Positions 43,191-52,637 are shown, numbered from the stretch's first letter. The stretch: 64,000 bases of DNA from Aequorivita aurantiaca (GCF_030410135.1 NZ_JAUGQQ010000002.1:186001-250000); one strand, 5' to 3'. Notes: generated from the letters alone by a model not told the origin. Translations and numbers: made by a program.

Positions 43191-45020
43191 CTACATTTTT
43201 GAATACAGTTCTCTTAATTTATCTCGGTTAATTCTGTCCTTCCAATTGCTTCCTAAAGCATTTTCCCAAAGAGGCACCATCCCCAGAGCCACAGTAATCA
43301 TGGTTTCCATTTTTTCTTCCGAAAGGTTTTTGCAGACTTCTTGGGGAATTTCCACTTCGTGCTTTGCAACCATCTTTTTAAAAAGTGCTACATCCTTGTT
43401 ATAGAATTCTTCCAGAAACTGAAATACAATACAATTGCCAACCCCATGCTTCGTTCCTAAAACGTAGCCGAGGCCATAGCTCATGGCATGTGCCACCCCA
43501 ACTTGGGAATAGGCAATACTCATTCCGCCGTGCCATGAAGCCATCATTAATTTTGCGCGCATTTCATCATCTGAAAGTGTGTCGCCAAGAAAAATTTCCA
43601 TACATAAATCGTATGCCTTTTCGCCATAACTCTGGCTAAATGCATTCAGAAATGTTCCATTTAAGGATTCAACACAGTGGATAAAACAATCCATCCCGGT
43701 AAAAAACCATTGATTTTTTGAAACACCTTTTGTCAAGTCTGGATCTAAGATTACTTGATCAAATGGAGTAAAGTCACTGTTGATCCCCAATTTGCGCACC
43801 GGCCCCGTTAAAACTGTAGTGCGGGAAACTTCGGCTCCAGTTCCGGAAATTGTGGGAATACCTACGTGATAAACGGCTTTATTTTTAACAAGGTCCCAGC
43901 CTTGATACTGCTCGGCACTTCCCTGATTGACCAACATAATCGATACTGCCTTTGCCAAATCCATCACGCTGCCCCCACCGATACCGATAATTCCGGAAGG
44001 TGTGTTAGTAAATTCAGTTTTAATGTCTTTCACCAAAGTGTCAACTTGTGAAGTTTTTGGCTCTTCATCGGCAGAAATATATATCAGTTTATCATTGAAG
44101 CGAAGATTTATTCTATTTAAGAAAGCTATGTTGCCTTCAAAAACATCATCAACTAAAAAAATAAACGGAGCTTTTTCTTTGGTTTGGGATGATAATATGG
44201 TTGAAAGTTGATCAAAACAGCCCTCCCCAAAAACCACTTTGGGCACCATGGGAAAGTTTCTGAATTTATTGTTTACCGTAGGCACACTTGACTCACGAAG
44301 AAGTTCATTGGCTTTTTCGAGATCCTCTGGAGTATCTATTTCTACCCCTGTGGTATTTGAAATTGCCATTTTTATATTTTTTCCATATTCCAAGTAGCGT
44401 ATACATTCTATTTTTTCAACGGCTTCCAGCGTTCGCATTGGCAAACGATAAAAATCCATAAGGGCCTGCTTCCGGAAGGCATAGATACCTTTGTGCTTAT
44501 AGTACTGCATTGCCACATTTTTATCGCGCGGATATGGAATGGGTGAACGGGAAAAGTAGAGGGCAAAATTATCTTTATCCACAATTACCTTTACGCAATT
44601 GGGATCGCTTATTTCCTTCCAGTCGTGAATTTCGGTCATTAACGAGGCAAGATCAATTTTATGTGCATCGGGTTCTTTAAAGACAGCAAGAACCTTTTCT
44701 AAACCTTCACGATTGGTGAAAGGTTCATCGCCCTGCACATTCACCACAATATCAATGTCCATATTTTCAACTGCCTCTGCAATACGGTCGCTGCCGCAAT
44801 CGTGCTCCGTTTGGCTCATAATGGCTTTGCCTCCGCTCAATTCAATTTCTTTAAAAATTACCTCGCTATCTGTCACCACATATACTTCATCGAATAGATT
44901 CGTGGCCTTGGCAGCTTCATACGTTCTAACTATCACTGGCTTCCCGCCTAGATCCTGCATTAATTTTCCTGGAAATCGGGATGCGCCGTAACGCGCGGGA
45001 ATCATTGCTATTATTTTCAA
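43191..45020 (-). CDS. KdsB-KdnB fusion: CMP-Kdo synthetase plus Kdo 8-oxidase-like dehydrogenase
   Basis: Protein of 609 residues in two halves. Residues 1 to about 245 are KdsB (CTP:Kdo cytidylyltransferase): [44 protein letters not shown]. Residues about 255-609 are an iron-containing alcohol dehydrogenase like KdnB, which oxidises Kdo at C8 in Shewanella: [29 protein letters not shown], with metal ligands in [18 protein letters not shown] and TKHGVGN. Together they would make CMP-Kdo8N with an aminotransferase (KdnA), which is not in this window. The start is a TTG at 45020; the first ATG would cut the first beta strand. The arrangement is unusual. Confidence 0.85.
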   Translation of the reverse strand: MKIIAMIPARYGASRFPGKLMQDLGGKPVIVRTYEAAKATNLFDEVYVVTDSEVIFKEIELSGGKAIMSQTEHDCGSDRIAEAVENMDIDIVVNVQGDEPFTNREGLEKVLAVFKEPDAHKIDLASLMTEIHDWKEISDPNCVKVIVDKDNFALYFSRSPIPYPRDKNVAMQYYKHKGIYAFRKQALMDFYRLPMRTLEAVEKIECIRYLEYGKNIKMAISNTTGVEIDTPEDLEKANELLRESSVPTVNNKFRNFPMVPKVVFGEGCFDQLSTILSSQTKEKAPFIFLVDDVFEGNIAFLNRINLRFNDKLIYISADEEPKTSQVDTLVKDIKTEFTNTPSGIIGIGGGSVMDLAKAVSIMLVNQGSAEQYQGWDLVKNKAVYHVGIPTISGTGAEVSRTTVLTGPVRKLGINSDFTPFDQVILDPDLTKGVSKNQWFFTGMDCFIHCVESLNGTFLNAFSQSYGEKAYDLCMEIFLGDTLSDDEMRAKLMMASWHGGMSIAYSQVGVAHAMSYGLGYVLGTKHGVGNCIVFQFLEEFYNKDVALFKKMVAKHEVEIPQEVCKNLSEEKMETMITVALGMVPLWENALGSNWKDRINRDKLRELYSKM

Positions 45021-45057
45021 TACAGAGTTTTTAAAAATGAATTCAAAAATAAGAAGA

Positions 45058-45636
45058 TTAAATTCTTGGCGAACTTTTTTTCCGATGCTTTTTATAAATC
45101 CGAAAAATTATGAAGAATAGAAAAGGAACGAACAAAAATGCTATAACAGGAACCAGTATGGAGGCGACCGCCATGGCGATGGAAGTGCCTGTTTCAATGG
45201 TGGCTATAACCGGATTTGCAAGCCCGCCAGTAGTTGTACTAGAGGTTATCCGCGCGACGGCCGTGGTGCCTTTTATTGCGGCCGCAGTACCGCCTCCTGC
45301 AATAATGGCCAAGGCCCACGTTACCAATGGATTTAAATCCGCCATTGTTGCCACCATCACAAAAGTTCCTGCTAAAGTTGCAACGGGTAAAGCTATGGCA
45401 TCCAACAGATTATCTACCCAAGGAATATAATAACCGAACAACTCTATTAGAGTAGCAACGCCAATTGTGATTACCGCGGCAAGGCTGCCCATCCATTCCC
45501 AATCTTCATTAAGAGGGATAACTTCCGAAAAACCTGCCAAACTTAGAATCAGCAATGGCAGAAACACACGAAAACCAACAGCTGCAGCGAGCCCAATACC
45601 CAGAAAAATGCTCGTGGTTATCTCTAGAATTTCCAT
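45058..45636 (-). CDS. DUF4126 integral membrane protein
   Basis: Protein of 192 residues, Gly/Ala/Ile/Val-rich, with about five hydrophobic segments. The pattern ([22 protein letters not shown] near the start, [26 protein letters not shown] in the middle) is that of DUF4126, found in Bacteroidota and others with unknown function. The ATG is at 45636 and the C-terminus is basic ([11 protein letters not shown]). It lies 37 bases upstream of the KdsB-KdnB fusion on the same strand, so co-transcription is possible. Confidence 0.85.
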   Translation of the reverse strand: MEILEITTSIFLGIGLAAAVGFRVFLPLLILSLAGFSEVIPLNEDWEWMGSLAAVITIGVATLIELFGYYIPWVDNLLDAIALPVATLAGTFVMVATMADLNPLVTWALAIIAGGGTAAAIKGTTAVARITSSTTTGGLANPVIATIETGTSIAMAVASILVPVIAFLFVPFLFFIIFRIYKKHRKKSSPRI

Positions 45637-45691
45637 ATTTATACAAGAGAATTTAGTAGTAGCCGAGAATAAAATTATCAGCCTTTAGAAA

Positions 45692-47113
45692 CTAATCTAC
45701 GAAAAAATCGTCCTTAAATCCTATTAAGTACAGTTTTTTCTGCGCACGTGTAACCGCTGTGTAAAGCCATCTAAGATATTCTTTATCAATCCCATTGGGA
45801 AGATAGGGTTGCTCCACGAATACGGTATTCCACTGTCCACCTTGGCTTTTATGGCAGGTTATTGCATAACTGAACTTGACCTGTAATGCGTTAAAAAATT
45901 TATTGTTTTTTACCGCCAAAAACTTTTTGTATTTCGATTTTTCTGAGGCGTAATCCTTCATTACTTCCTGATAAAGCTTGTTGGCTTCATCATATGTAAG
46001 CGATGGGCTTTCTGACGTTATTGTGTCTAAAAGCAAAACCGTTTCCAGGGGCTTCATATTTGGGTAATCCACCATTCGTATTTTTACTTCGGCGAAGCGG
46101 AAACCGTAGAGATTCTTAAAAGCAAAAATCTCCAAAACTTCAATAATATCACCATTGGCTATAAAGCCGGCTTCGCTTGCATTGTCTACCCAGAAATAGT
46201 TGTTTTTTACAACCATCAAATAATCGCCGGCGGAAAGTTCTGCTTCCTGAAACAATATCCGTTCACGAATGCTTTGGTTGTAAAGATTAGCCCGTTTGTT
46301 TGAACGTACAATTATAACAGTATCTTCATTTCCCAAGGCAGCATAACTATCATTTATAGCATCCATAATTTCTTGCCCATCCACGGGTCTAATTATATCG
46401 GGAAAATGGATTCCGGAGAATTTGAAAGCTTCATAAAGCTCATCGTCAAGACGTTCACGAATTCGGGTTGCATTCTCCAAAATGCCGCTATCTTTTTGCT
46501 GCCTTACCACTTCATTTAATTCAAGCGATATAACCTCTTTATTATATTGGTTCTGCAGTACTTTTGCATCCAAAGCGGGACTAATGGCCAAATGCACTGG
46601 GGGTAATTGTGCGGAATCACCTATCAACAATAGTTTGCAATTATTTCCGCTGTAAACGAATTGCATCAAATCATCCAATAATGAGCCATTTCCGAAGAGT
46701 TTCGCCTCCGTGTTAACATCGGGAATCATCGAGGCTTCATCAACGATAAAAAGCGTGTTACGGTGTTTATTATCCTGAAGAGTAAATGATACAGAACCTT
46801 TTTCAGCTTTCGGAAAGTATATTTTTTTATGAATGGTGAAGGCTTGTGTGTTTGAATAATTGCTGATAACCTTCGCAGCTCTTCCGGTTGGCGCCAAAAG
46901 AACGGCGCGTTTTTTGGCCCGTGCCAGGTTTTTTACTAAAGACCCTACGATTGTTGTCTTTCCGGTTCCGGCATATCCTTTCAGCAAAAAAGTTTCATTT
47001 TTGTTTGGGCTCAGCACAAATTTCGCCAACAATTGAAGTGCAATATCCTGTTTTAGGGTTGTGTTATGTGGAAAATCGGTTTTCAAAAAACCGTAAAATT
47101 CTGATTCATTCAT
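45692..47113 (-). CDS. RecD/Pif1-like ATP-dependent DNA helicase
   Basis: Superfamily 1B DNA helicase of 473 residues. Walker A LKGYAGTGKTT near residue 44, Walker B/DEAS (IVDEASMI) near 130, LIGDSAQLPPV near 180 and the UvrD_C_2-like C-terminal block (ITCHKSQGGQWNTVFV, then YTAVTRAQKKLYLIG). The layout matches the stand-alone RecD-like helicases of Bacteroidota. It lacks the N-terminal region of exodeoxyribonuclease V alpha, so a repair or replication role is likely. The ATG at 47113 has a GAAGG ribosome-binding-like sequence just upstream. It is divergent from the pilin-like gene. Confidence 0.9.
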   Translation of the reverse strand: MNESEFYGFLKTDFPHNTTLKQDIALQLLAKFVLSPNKNETFLLKGYAGTGKTTIVGSLVKNLARAKKRAVLLAPTGRAAKVISNYSNTQAFTIHKKIYFPKAEKGSVSFTLQDNKHRNTLFIVDEASMIPDVNTEAKLFGNGSLLDDLMQFVYSGNNCKLLLIGDSAQLPPVHLAISPALDAKVLQNQYNKEVISLELNEVVRQQKDSGILENATRIRERLDDELYEAFKFSGIHFPDIIRPVDGQEIMDAINDSYAALGNEDTVIIVRSNKRANLYNQSIRERILFQEAELSAGDYLMVVKNNYFWVDNASEAGFIANGDIIEVLEIFAFKNLYGFRFAEVKIRMVDYPNMKPLETVLLLDTITSESPSLTYDEANKLYQEVMKDYASEKSKYKKFLAVKNNKFFNALQVKFSYAITCHKSQGGQWNTVFVEQPYLPNGIDKEYLRWLYTAVTRAQKKLYLIGFKDDFFVD

Positions 47114-47190
47114 CCTTCGCTGCTATCAATGAGGGATTAAAGATAGGTATGATTTTTTCGGAATATACTTTTACGAACAAAAAAAAATTG

Positions 47191-47198
47191 TAGATTTG
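47191..47198 (+). promoter_or_regulatory. -7 promoter box (TAGATTTG) for the 47240 gene group
   Basis: A perfect TAnnTTTG box 41 bases before the ATG at 47240, with a TTTT (47169-47172) 18 bases upstream in the -33 position. Confidence 0.6.
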
Positions 47199-47239
47199 CG
47201 AGAGACCTATTAGTAAATCACCTTAAATAAAAATCAATA

Positions 47240-47902
47240 ATGAAATTAGTAATTCAGATTGTTCTTTGGATTGTCATCATCTTTTTGGGCTGGAAATTAT
47301 GGAGCTCCATTATGGGGCCCGTAGAATTCAATAAAGTTAAAGAAGCCCGTTACGTTAAAGTAATCCAAAATCTAAAGGATATTCAAGCTGCTGAACTTGC
47401 GCACAAAGAGATAACAGGAAGTTTTACAGGAGACTGGGACAGTTTGATTAATTTTATTGAGACTGCAAAATTCGCAATTACCCAAAGAAGGGATACAAGT
47501 TTTGCCGATGTAGCCAAAAATAAGGCTTTCGGAATCAGTGAGGGTTACTTTATCGAAGAATCATTAATTGATACACTAGGCTTTACACCAGTAAAAGATT
47601 CGCTTTTTGGAAATTCAGGCAGATATAAAACAATGATGAATGTGCCAGTGGAAGGCGTGAATGCCAAATTTGACCTAAAAGCTGGAAAAATTGTAAAGAA
47701 TGACGCCACCTATTCCGTGTTTGAAGCAAAAGTTTCCAAAAAAACGGTATTGGGTGATCTTGACAAAGATCTTTTAATGCAAGAAATGCAGGTGCAGTCT
47801 GTTGATGGGGTAAATGGTCCTGATATTAAAGTGGGCTCACTGGAAGAAGTAAACACTTCTGGAAACTGGCCAAAAATTTATGACACAGCAAGAGGAAACT
47901 AA
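47240..47902 (+). CDS. Pilin-like single-span membrane protein, unknown function
   Basis: Protein of 220 residues. It has one N-terminal transmembrane helix (MKLVIQIVLWIVIIFLGWKLW) and a polar helix with VKVIQNLKDIQAAELAHKEITGSFTGDWDSL, recalling the N-terminal helix and loop of type IV pilin-like proteins. There is no prepilin peptidase site, so it is not a true pilin. The rest is a soluble beta-rich domain. It is conserved in Bacteroidota. Its stop lies 22 bases inside the next gene, so the two are translationally coupled. Confidence 0.7.
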   Translation: MKLVIQIVLWIVIIFLGWKLWSSIMGPVEFNKVKEARYVKVIQNLKDIQAAELAHKEITGSFTGDWDSLINFIETAKFAITQRRDTSFADVAKNKAFGISEGYFIEESLIDTLGFTPVKDSLFGNSGRYKTMMNVPVEGVNAKFDLKAGKIVKNDATYSVFEAKVSKKTVLGDLDKDLLMQEMQVQSVDGVNGPDIKVGSLEEVNTSGNWPKIYDTARGN

Positions 47903-48701
47903 CATACAAAATAGCTCAAAAAACAGACTGTCCGTTCAAGTTTCTTTGAACGGGCTTTCTTTTTTGGTATCACACCCCGATCTAAAGTCGCCTGTTTTAT
48001 TCGTGGATAAAATTCTGGACCACAGCACCACACCCGAGGAATTGTTGATGGACATTGAATCAATAATCTTTAAAAACGAAATTTTAAATTCAAGTTTTTC
48101 CGAAGTTTCCGTTATTTATTCCACGCCAGTTTACAGTCTTGTGCCCTCCCCTCTTTTCGATGAAACAAAGGCCAGCGAATATTTAAAATTTAATTCCAAA
48201 ATACTCGCCAATGATTATATGGCGAACGATGTTTTGGAAAACCAAGAAATCGTGGTAGTATACGTTCCTTTTATGAACATCAACAATTTCTTCTTTGAGA
48301 AATATGGCGCCTTTAACTACTTCCATTCAACCACTGTATTTTTGAAGACGATATTTGCCATTGAAAAGTATTCGCTCCCGAAAATGTACCTTCATTTTCA
48401 AAAGAATAATTTTGATTGTATAGTTCTCAATAACGGGGAATTGCAACTGTGCAATAGCTATTCCTTCAAAACACCCGAAGATTTTATTTATTATACCCTT
48501 TTCTGTATGGAGCAATTGAATCTGAATCCCGACAACTGCACTGTAATACTTTGTGGGGAAATTGAAAAGGATGACGCAAATTATAAATTGGCCTATACCT
48601 ATATTCGAAATTTGGAATTTTTGAACATAAATTCATCCATAAATTTGAGCAGTGATAAGTATCTGCCACACAACCAATTCATTTTAAAAAACGCACTTTA
48701 A
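47880..48701 (+). CDS. DUF3822 family protein
   Basis: Protein of 273 residues matching the Bacteroidota DUF3822 family (SVQVSLNGLSFLVSHP near the start; YLKFNSKILANDYMANDVLENQEIVVVYV; VFLKTIFAIEKY). The alternating strand-helix pattern is suggestive of an actin-like ATPase core, but I see no clear phosphate-binding loop, so this is only a fold impression. The ATG at 47880 lies within the end of the preceding gene, and the stop TAA overlaps the rsmD ATG (TAATG). All three are co-translated. Confidence 0.85.
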   Translation: MTQQEETNIQNSSKNRLSVQVSLNGLSFLVSHPDLKSPVLFVDKILDHSTTPEELLMDIESIIFKNEILNSSFSEVSVIYSTPVYSLVPSPLFDETKASEYLKFNSKILANDYMANDVLENQEIVVVYVPFMNINNFFFEKYGAFNYFHSTTVFLKTIFAIEKYSLPKMYLHFQKNNFDCIVLNNGELQLCNSYSFKTPEDFIYYTLFCMEQLNLNPDNCTVILCGEIEKDDANYKLAYTYIRNLEFLNINSSINLSSDKYLPHNQFILKNAL

Positions 48702-49234
48702 TGCGCATAATTTCCGGTACATACAAAGGAAGACGATTAACCGCACCAAAAAACCTACCCGTGCGCCCTACTACTGATTTCGCAAAGGAAGCTCTTTTCA
48801 ACATTTTAAGGGTTCGCTATGCATTTGAGGAAATCGCCGTGCTGGATCTTTTCAGTGGCACCGGCAACATCAGTTTTGAATTTGCATCGCGTGGGGTTCC
48901 AAACATCACCTCGGTTGATGTCCACCTTGGCTGTATTCAATATATAAATAAGGTGTCGGAAGAATTCGACTTTCCAATTCACACCATAAAAACAGATGTT
49001 TTTAAATATCTCGAAAAAGCAGCCGGTAAATTCGACGTGATCTTTGCCGACCCACCCTATGATTTTGATATTTCACAATTTTCAATTATATTAAAAAATA
49101 TTTTTGAAAAAAAGCTTTTGGGCGAAGATGGAATATTAATAATTGAACATTCAAAAATGAATGACCTTTCCAAAAATGAACATTTCACCGAGGCCCGAAA
49201 ATATGGAGGAAATGTTTTTAGTTTTTTTAATTAA
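48701..49234 (+). CDS. rsmD: 16S rRNA (guanine966-N2)-methyltransferase RsmD
   Basis: S-adenosylmethionine-dependent methyltransferase of 177 residues, acting on 16S rRNA G966 in assembled small subunits. The N-terminal start MRIISGTYKGRRL, the AdoMet-binding LDLFSGTGNISFEFASRG near residue 50, and the catalytic FADPPYDF (DPPY motif) near 113 are all present. The ATG at 48701 overlaps the DUF3822 stop. It is followed by a STAS-like gene. The neighbour rnpB, on the opposite strand, also processes stable RNA, which is likely coincidence. Confidence 0.95.
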   Translation: MRIISGTYKGRRLTAPKNLPVRPTTDFAKEALFNILRVRYAFEEIAVLDLFSGTGNISFEFASRGVPNITSVDVHLGCIQYINKVSEEFDFPIHTIKTDVFKYLEKAAGKFDVIFADPPYDFDISQFSIILKNIFEKKLLGEDGILIIEHSKMNDLSKNEHFTEARKYGGNVFSFFN

Positions 49235-49243
49235 AAAGTAGCT

Positions 49244-49609
49244 ATGGAGAGTCTGGCATTAGATACCACTTTTGGTACCGTAACCGTTTTTGACAATATA
49301 ATTTCAATAGTTGTTGATGAAGGCGCAACCTTCAAGGCAGATGATTTAGCCGAACTTTTTGAGCTATATGACACCCATTTTCCGAATAAAAATTTCGGCT
49401 ATATTTCAAATAGAATCAATGATTATTCCATAGAACTCAGTCCAAAATTGTACCGATCGGTCCATTCAAATTTAGTGGCGATTGCAGCGGTCTGTTATAC
49501 TGATGCTTCGTACAGGAATGCGCAATTCGAAAAGGAATTTTACAAAAAGCCTTTTGCAGTTTTCAGAAAATATGATGACGCAGTGGCCTGGCTCGAAGAA
49601 TTTATATAA
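49244..49609 (+). CDS. STAS-like single-domain protein (paralogue of the gene at 31699)
   Basis: Protein of 121 residues, the same length as the protein at 31699, aligning over the last 75 residues. It begins with a beta strand (TTFGTVTVFDNIISIVVDEG), followed by helix and strand alternation and the C-terminal KKPFAVFRKYDDAVAWLEEF. The STAS/SpoIIAA fold is inferred from the pattern only. The ATG lies 10 bases after rsmD, so it is probably in the same operon. The stop is immediately followed by the T run (on the opposite strand) of rnpB. Confidence 0.65.
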   Translation: MESLALDTTFGTVTVFDNIISIVVDEGATFKADDLAELFELYDTHFPNKNFGYISNRINDYSIELSPKLYRSVHSNLVAIAAVCYTDASYRNAQFEKEFYKKPFAVFRKYDDAVAWLEEFI

Positions 49610-49616
49610 AAAAAAA

Positions 49617-49930
49617 GCAGGTCTATAAGCCGGATTCTGTCCACCGATTTTTAACATCGGGGCCCTATCATTTATCTAGGCGTTCCGTTGCCGAAACGCT
49701 CCATCTGCCTACCCTCCTGCTCGGGCGGGAACCCTCGAGCGCAGGTTTACGTGGCATTTCACCGCATAGAGTTTACATGATTTCACTACAGCATTACCTG
49801 TACATCCTTTCTGTTGCACTTGTCCTAATCCCGAAACGAATTCGGGACCGACGGCCGTTAGCCGCTATGCTTCCCTATGGTGTCCGGACTTTCCTCCTCG
49901 AAACAAGCTCGAGGCGATAAGGCGACCTGC
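49617..49930 (-). ncRNA. rnpB: RNase P RNA (bacterial type A)
   Basis: Catalytic RNA of RNase P, which cuts the 5' leader off precursor tRNAs. On the minus strand the universal GAGGAAAGTCCGGAC block lies near the 5' end, and ACAGAATCCGGCTTA near the 3' end. GCAGGTC at the 5' end pairs with GACCTGC at the 3' end to make stem P1. The length of about 314 bases is normal. A T run follows directly. A -7 box sits just upstream. This supports full-length expression. Confidence 0.96.
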
Positions 49931-49934
49931 GGTG

Positions 49935-49942
49935 CAAAAATA
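49935..49942 (-). promoter_or_regulatory. -7 promoter box (TATTTTTG) of rnpB
   Basis: A perfect TAnnTTTG box on the minus strand, ending five bases before the P1 stem of rnpB, in agreement with transcription starting at or near base 49930. Confidence 0.7.
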
Positions 49943-50004
49943 CTAATGTTAATAAATATGGTAAAATACAAACAGCTATTTTTTTAAAAGCCGCCGCACA
50001 TCTT

Positions 50005-50012
50005 TATATTTG
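50005..50012 (+). promoter_or_regulatory. Probable -7 box (TATATTTG) of dnaX
   Basis: A perfect TAnnTTTG box 126 bases before the dnaX ATG. It would give a leader of about 120 bases that includes the 7-base tandem repeat. Confidence 0.45.
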
Positions 50013-50112
50013 CTAGCAAGTCAATATTACTCTTTGAGGTGTTAAAATAAGACAGCCAAAAATAAGATCGGTCGCAATTTTTTTTAAATTTTCACTGCCC
50101 ATTGCCACTAAA

Positions 50113-50132
50113 TACTGACTACTGACTACTGA
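50113..50132. repeat. 7-base tandem repeat just upstream of dnaX
   Basis: TACTGAC is repeated 2.9 times, ending six bases before the dnaX ATG. Slippage in such a unit could alter the leader, but it does not overlap the reading frame. Confidence 0.8.
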
Positions 50133-50138
50133 AAAAAT

Positions 50139-51959
50139 ATGGAACACTTCATTGTATCAGCCCGCAAGTATCGCCCCGCCGTTTTTAAAGATGTCGTTGG
50201 GCAGCAGGCCATTACCAATACTTTGGAAAACGCTATAGAAAATAACCACTTGGCGCAGGCGCTTCTTTTTACGGGGCCGCGTGGGGTTGGGAAAACCACC
50301 TGTGCAAGAATTCTTGCCAAGAAAATAAATTCTGATGGAACCGAAAAGGAAGGCGAGGATTTCGCGTTCAATATTTTTGAATTGGATGCCGCTTCAAACA
50401 ACTCGGTGGACGATATCAGGAATTTGATTGACCAAGTGCGGATTCCGCCGCAGGTTGGAAAATATAAGGTTTATATTATTGACGAGGTGCATATGCTTTC
50501 CGCCTCGGCTTTCAATGCATTTTTGAAAACTTTGGAAGAACCCCCGAAGCACGCAATCTTCATATTAGCTACCACTGAAAAACATAAGATAATCCCAACC
50601 ATTCTATCGCGATGCCAGATTTTCGATTTCCGAAGAATAGGCGTTCGTGATATAAAGGAACATTTAGCCGACGTTGCAAAGGCTGAAAACATTGATGCCG
50701 AAGACGACGCACTACACATTATTGCTCAAAAAGCAGATGGCGCCTTGCGCGATGCACTTTCTATTTTTGACCGCGTGGTTAGTTTCGCCGGCAAAAATCT
50801 TACGCGCGATGCCGTAACCGAAAACCTCAACGTACTCGATTATACTTGGTATTTTCAGATAACAGATTTGCTTTTGGAAAACAACATTCCGCAGGTTTTA
50901 ATTACTTATAACGATATTCTTTCCAAAGGCTTTGACGGACATCATTTTATTATGGGTCTTGCCTCCCATTTCCGCGACCTTTTGGTTTGCAAAAATCAGG
51001 AAACGATTACGCTTTTGGAAGTTGGCGAACAGGTGAAGACAATGTATTTTGAACAGTCACAAAAAACTACAACCCAATTTTTGATTGAAGGAATTGACAT
51101 TGCAAATACTTGCGACCTTAAATACAAAAACAGTCAAAACCAACGGCTTTTGGTGGAGCTTTGTTTGCTTCAACTTGCTTCCCTGACTTTTCAGGGCGAA
51201 AAAAAAAAATTCACTAGCGGCGAGCGTTTCGTAATACCTCCCTCCCATTTTAAGAATGAAAAGCTGGCTTCAGATAAAATAACTTCTGCCGGAAGTATTG
51301 TTCCAAAAGCGTATAAAAAGGTTGAAGTTTCAAATGATGCTGTTGAAAATTTAAAGGACGCTGATTCCCACGAAAAAGTTTCCGATGAAAATTATGCTTC
51401 GGAAAACATCACTTCCGAAGAAAAAATCTACGAAAAGCCAGACAGCGGTGAACCACAAAAAGTAATCGAGCGACCACAAATTCTCGCCGAGCGCAATGCT
51501 AAAAAAGTTTCTGCGCTTTCATTAAAAAGCATTCAAAAAAAACAGGAGATAAAGCAGGAATTATTCGCCAACCAACCCGATGCGGAAAATCTTCCCGTGA
51601 ATGATTTCTCCGAAGAGGAAATGCAGGCCGCATGGACGGAATATACCGCAAACGTTGAAAGCGATGGAAAATACAACCTTCTTTCGCACTTAACGATGGG
51701 CATTCCAAAGTTAGAGGGCGCAATTATCCATCTGGAATTTCCGAATCAAACCATAAAAACGGAAGTGGAGCGTGCAAAATTTGAACTGCTCGGTTTCCTG
51801 CGGGAAAAACTTCAGAATTACGAAATTGACCTGGATATAACGGTAAATGAAACCTCCGAAAAACGGTACGCTTACACAACGCGGGAGAAATTCGAAAAAA
51901 TGAAGGAGAAAAATCCGCTGATAGAAAAATTACGAAGGGAATTTGATTTGGATATATAG
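50139..51959 (+). CDS. dnaX: DNA polymerase III subunit gamma/tau (DnaX)
   Basis: Clamp-loader ATPase of 606 residues. It opens and loads the sliding clamp and coordinates the replicase. The AAA+ core is clear: Walker A TGPRGVGKTT (45-54), DEVH (YIIDEVHML near 113), sensor 1 and SRC (LSRCQ near 165). Between Walker A and the DAASNNSVDDIR segment, the usual zinc-binding cysteine cluster is missing (62-82 has no Cys). The C-terminal third is a charged tau-like tail. The ATG at 50139 follows a 7-base tandem repeat. Transcription probably starts near 50020. Confidence 0.96.
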   Translation: MEHFIVSARKYRPAVFKDVVGQQAITNTLENAIENNHLAQALLFTGPRGVGKTTCARILAKKINSDGTEKEGEDFAFNIFELDAASNNSVDDIRNLIDQVRIPPQVGKYKVYIIDEVHMLSASAFNAFLKTLEEPPKHAIFILATTEKHKIIPTILSRCQIFDFRRIGVRDIKEHLADVAKAENIDAEDDALHIIAQKADGALRDALSIFDRVVSFAGKNLTRDAVTENLNVLDYTWYFQITDLLLENNIPQVLITYNDILSKGFDGHHFIMGLASHFRDLLVCKNQETITLLEVGEQVKTMYFEQSQKTTTQFLIEGIDIANTCDLKYKNSQNQRLLVELCLLQLASLTFQGEKKKFTSGERFVIPPSHFKNEKLASDKITSAGSIVPKAYKKVEVSNDAVENLKDADSHEKVSDENYASENITSEEKIYEKPDSGEPQKVIERPQILAERNAKKVSALSLKSIQKKQEIKQELFANQPDAENLPVNDFSEEEMQAAWTEYTANVESDGKYNLLSHLTMGIPKLEGAIIHLEFPNQTIKTEVERAKFELLGFLREKLQNYEIDLDITVNETSEKRYAYTTREKFEKMKEKNPLIEKLRREFDLDI

Positions 51960-52055
51960 TCGCTGTAAATTCCAAATTGTAAACGGCAAATTCCCATAAG
52001 TACCAAAAAAAATCAATCATCAACAATTGGCAATCGTAAATCGTAAATTTTAATA
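51960..52055. repeat. Low-complexity AT-rich spacer with repeated AAATTCCAAATTG-like words
   Basis: Short, imperfect words such as TAAATTCCAAATTGTAAACGGCAAATTC and CGTAAATCGTAAATT are repeated. Similar spacers occur at 59395-59490 and 61130-61235. Probably a dispersed low-complexity element of the genome rather than a functional site. Confidence 0.45.
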
Positions 52056-52637
52056 ATGTTAGGTTTAAAACTTCCCACAGACCCACGCTGGGTAAATATA
52101 GTTGAAAAAAATATTGAGGACATCCTTACCGATCATGCTTGGTGCGAGCAAAAGGCAGCATCCACCGCGGTGTCGCTAATTGTTGGTTTTCCTGAATATA
52201 CTGAATTGGTGCAGGAAATGATTGCTCTGGTAAAGGAGGAAATCAGCCATTTTAAAATGGTGCACGATAAAATTTTGGAAAATGGCTGGGTATTGGGCCG
52301 CGACCGAAAGGATGAATATGTGCTGCAAATTGTGCAATTTTTTCCAAAAGGTGGAAGCCGTACCACACAACTTGTACACAGATTGCTTTATGCGGCTTTA
52401 ATTGAAGCCCGAAGTTGTGAACGTTTCCGTCTTTTGAGTGAACAGCTTGAAGATAAAGAGCTGGCAGAATTTTACCGAAAATTGATGGTGAGCGAGGCTA
52501 ATCATTATACTATGTTTTTAGGTTTCGCCCGGCAATACGGGAACCGAAAGGAAGTGGACCAAAAGTGGAATGATCTATTAATATTTGAAGCCGAAGTAAT
52601 GAAGGATTTGGGAAAACATCACTCCATTCACGGATAA
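52056..52637 (+). CDS. miaE: tRNA 2-methylthio-N6-isopentenyladenosine-37 hydroxylase MiaE
   Basis: Non-haem di-iron monooxygenase of 193 residues that hydroxylates ms2i6A37 in tRNA. It shows a four-helix ferritin-like bundle with ligand clusters DHAWCEQKAAS, KEEISHFKMVHDK, EARSCERF and SEANHYTMF, which supply the paired E-x-x-H. The ATG is at 52056. It lies 96 bases after dnaX and 21 bases before the ClC gene. An operon with the ClC gene is likely. Confidence 0.92.
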   Translation: MLGLKLPTDPRWVNIVEKNIEDILTDHAWCEQKAASTAVSLIVGFPEYTELVQEMIALVKEEISHFKMVHDKILENGWVLGRDRKDEYVLQIVQFFPKGGSRTTQLVHRLLYAALIEARSCERFRLLSEQLEDKELAEFYRKLMVSEANHYTMFLGFARQYGNRKEVDQKWNDLLIFEAEVMKDLGKHHSIHG

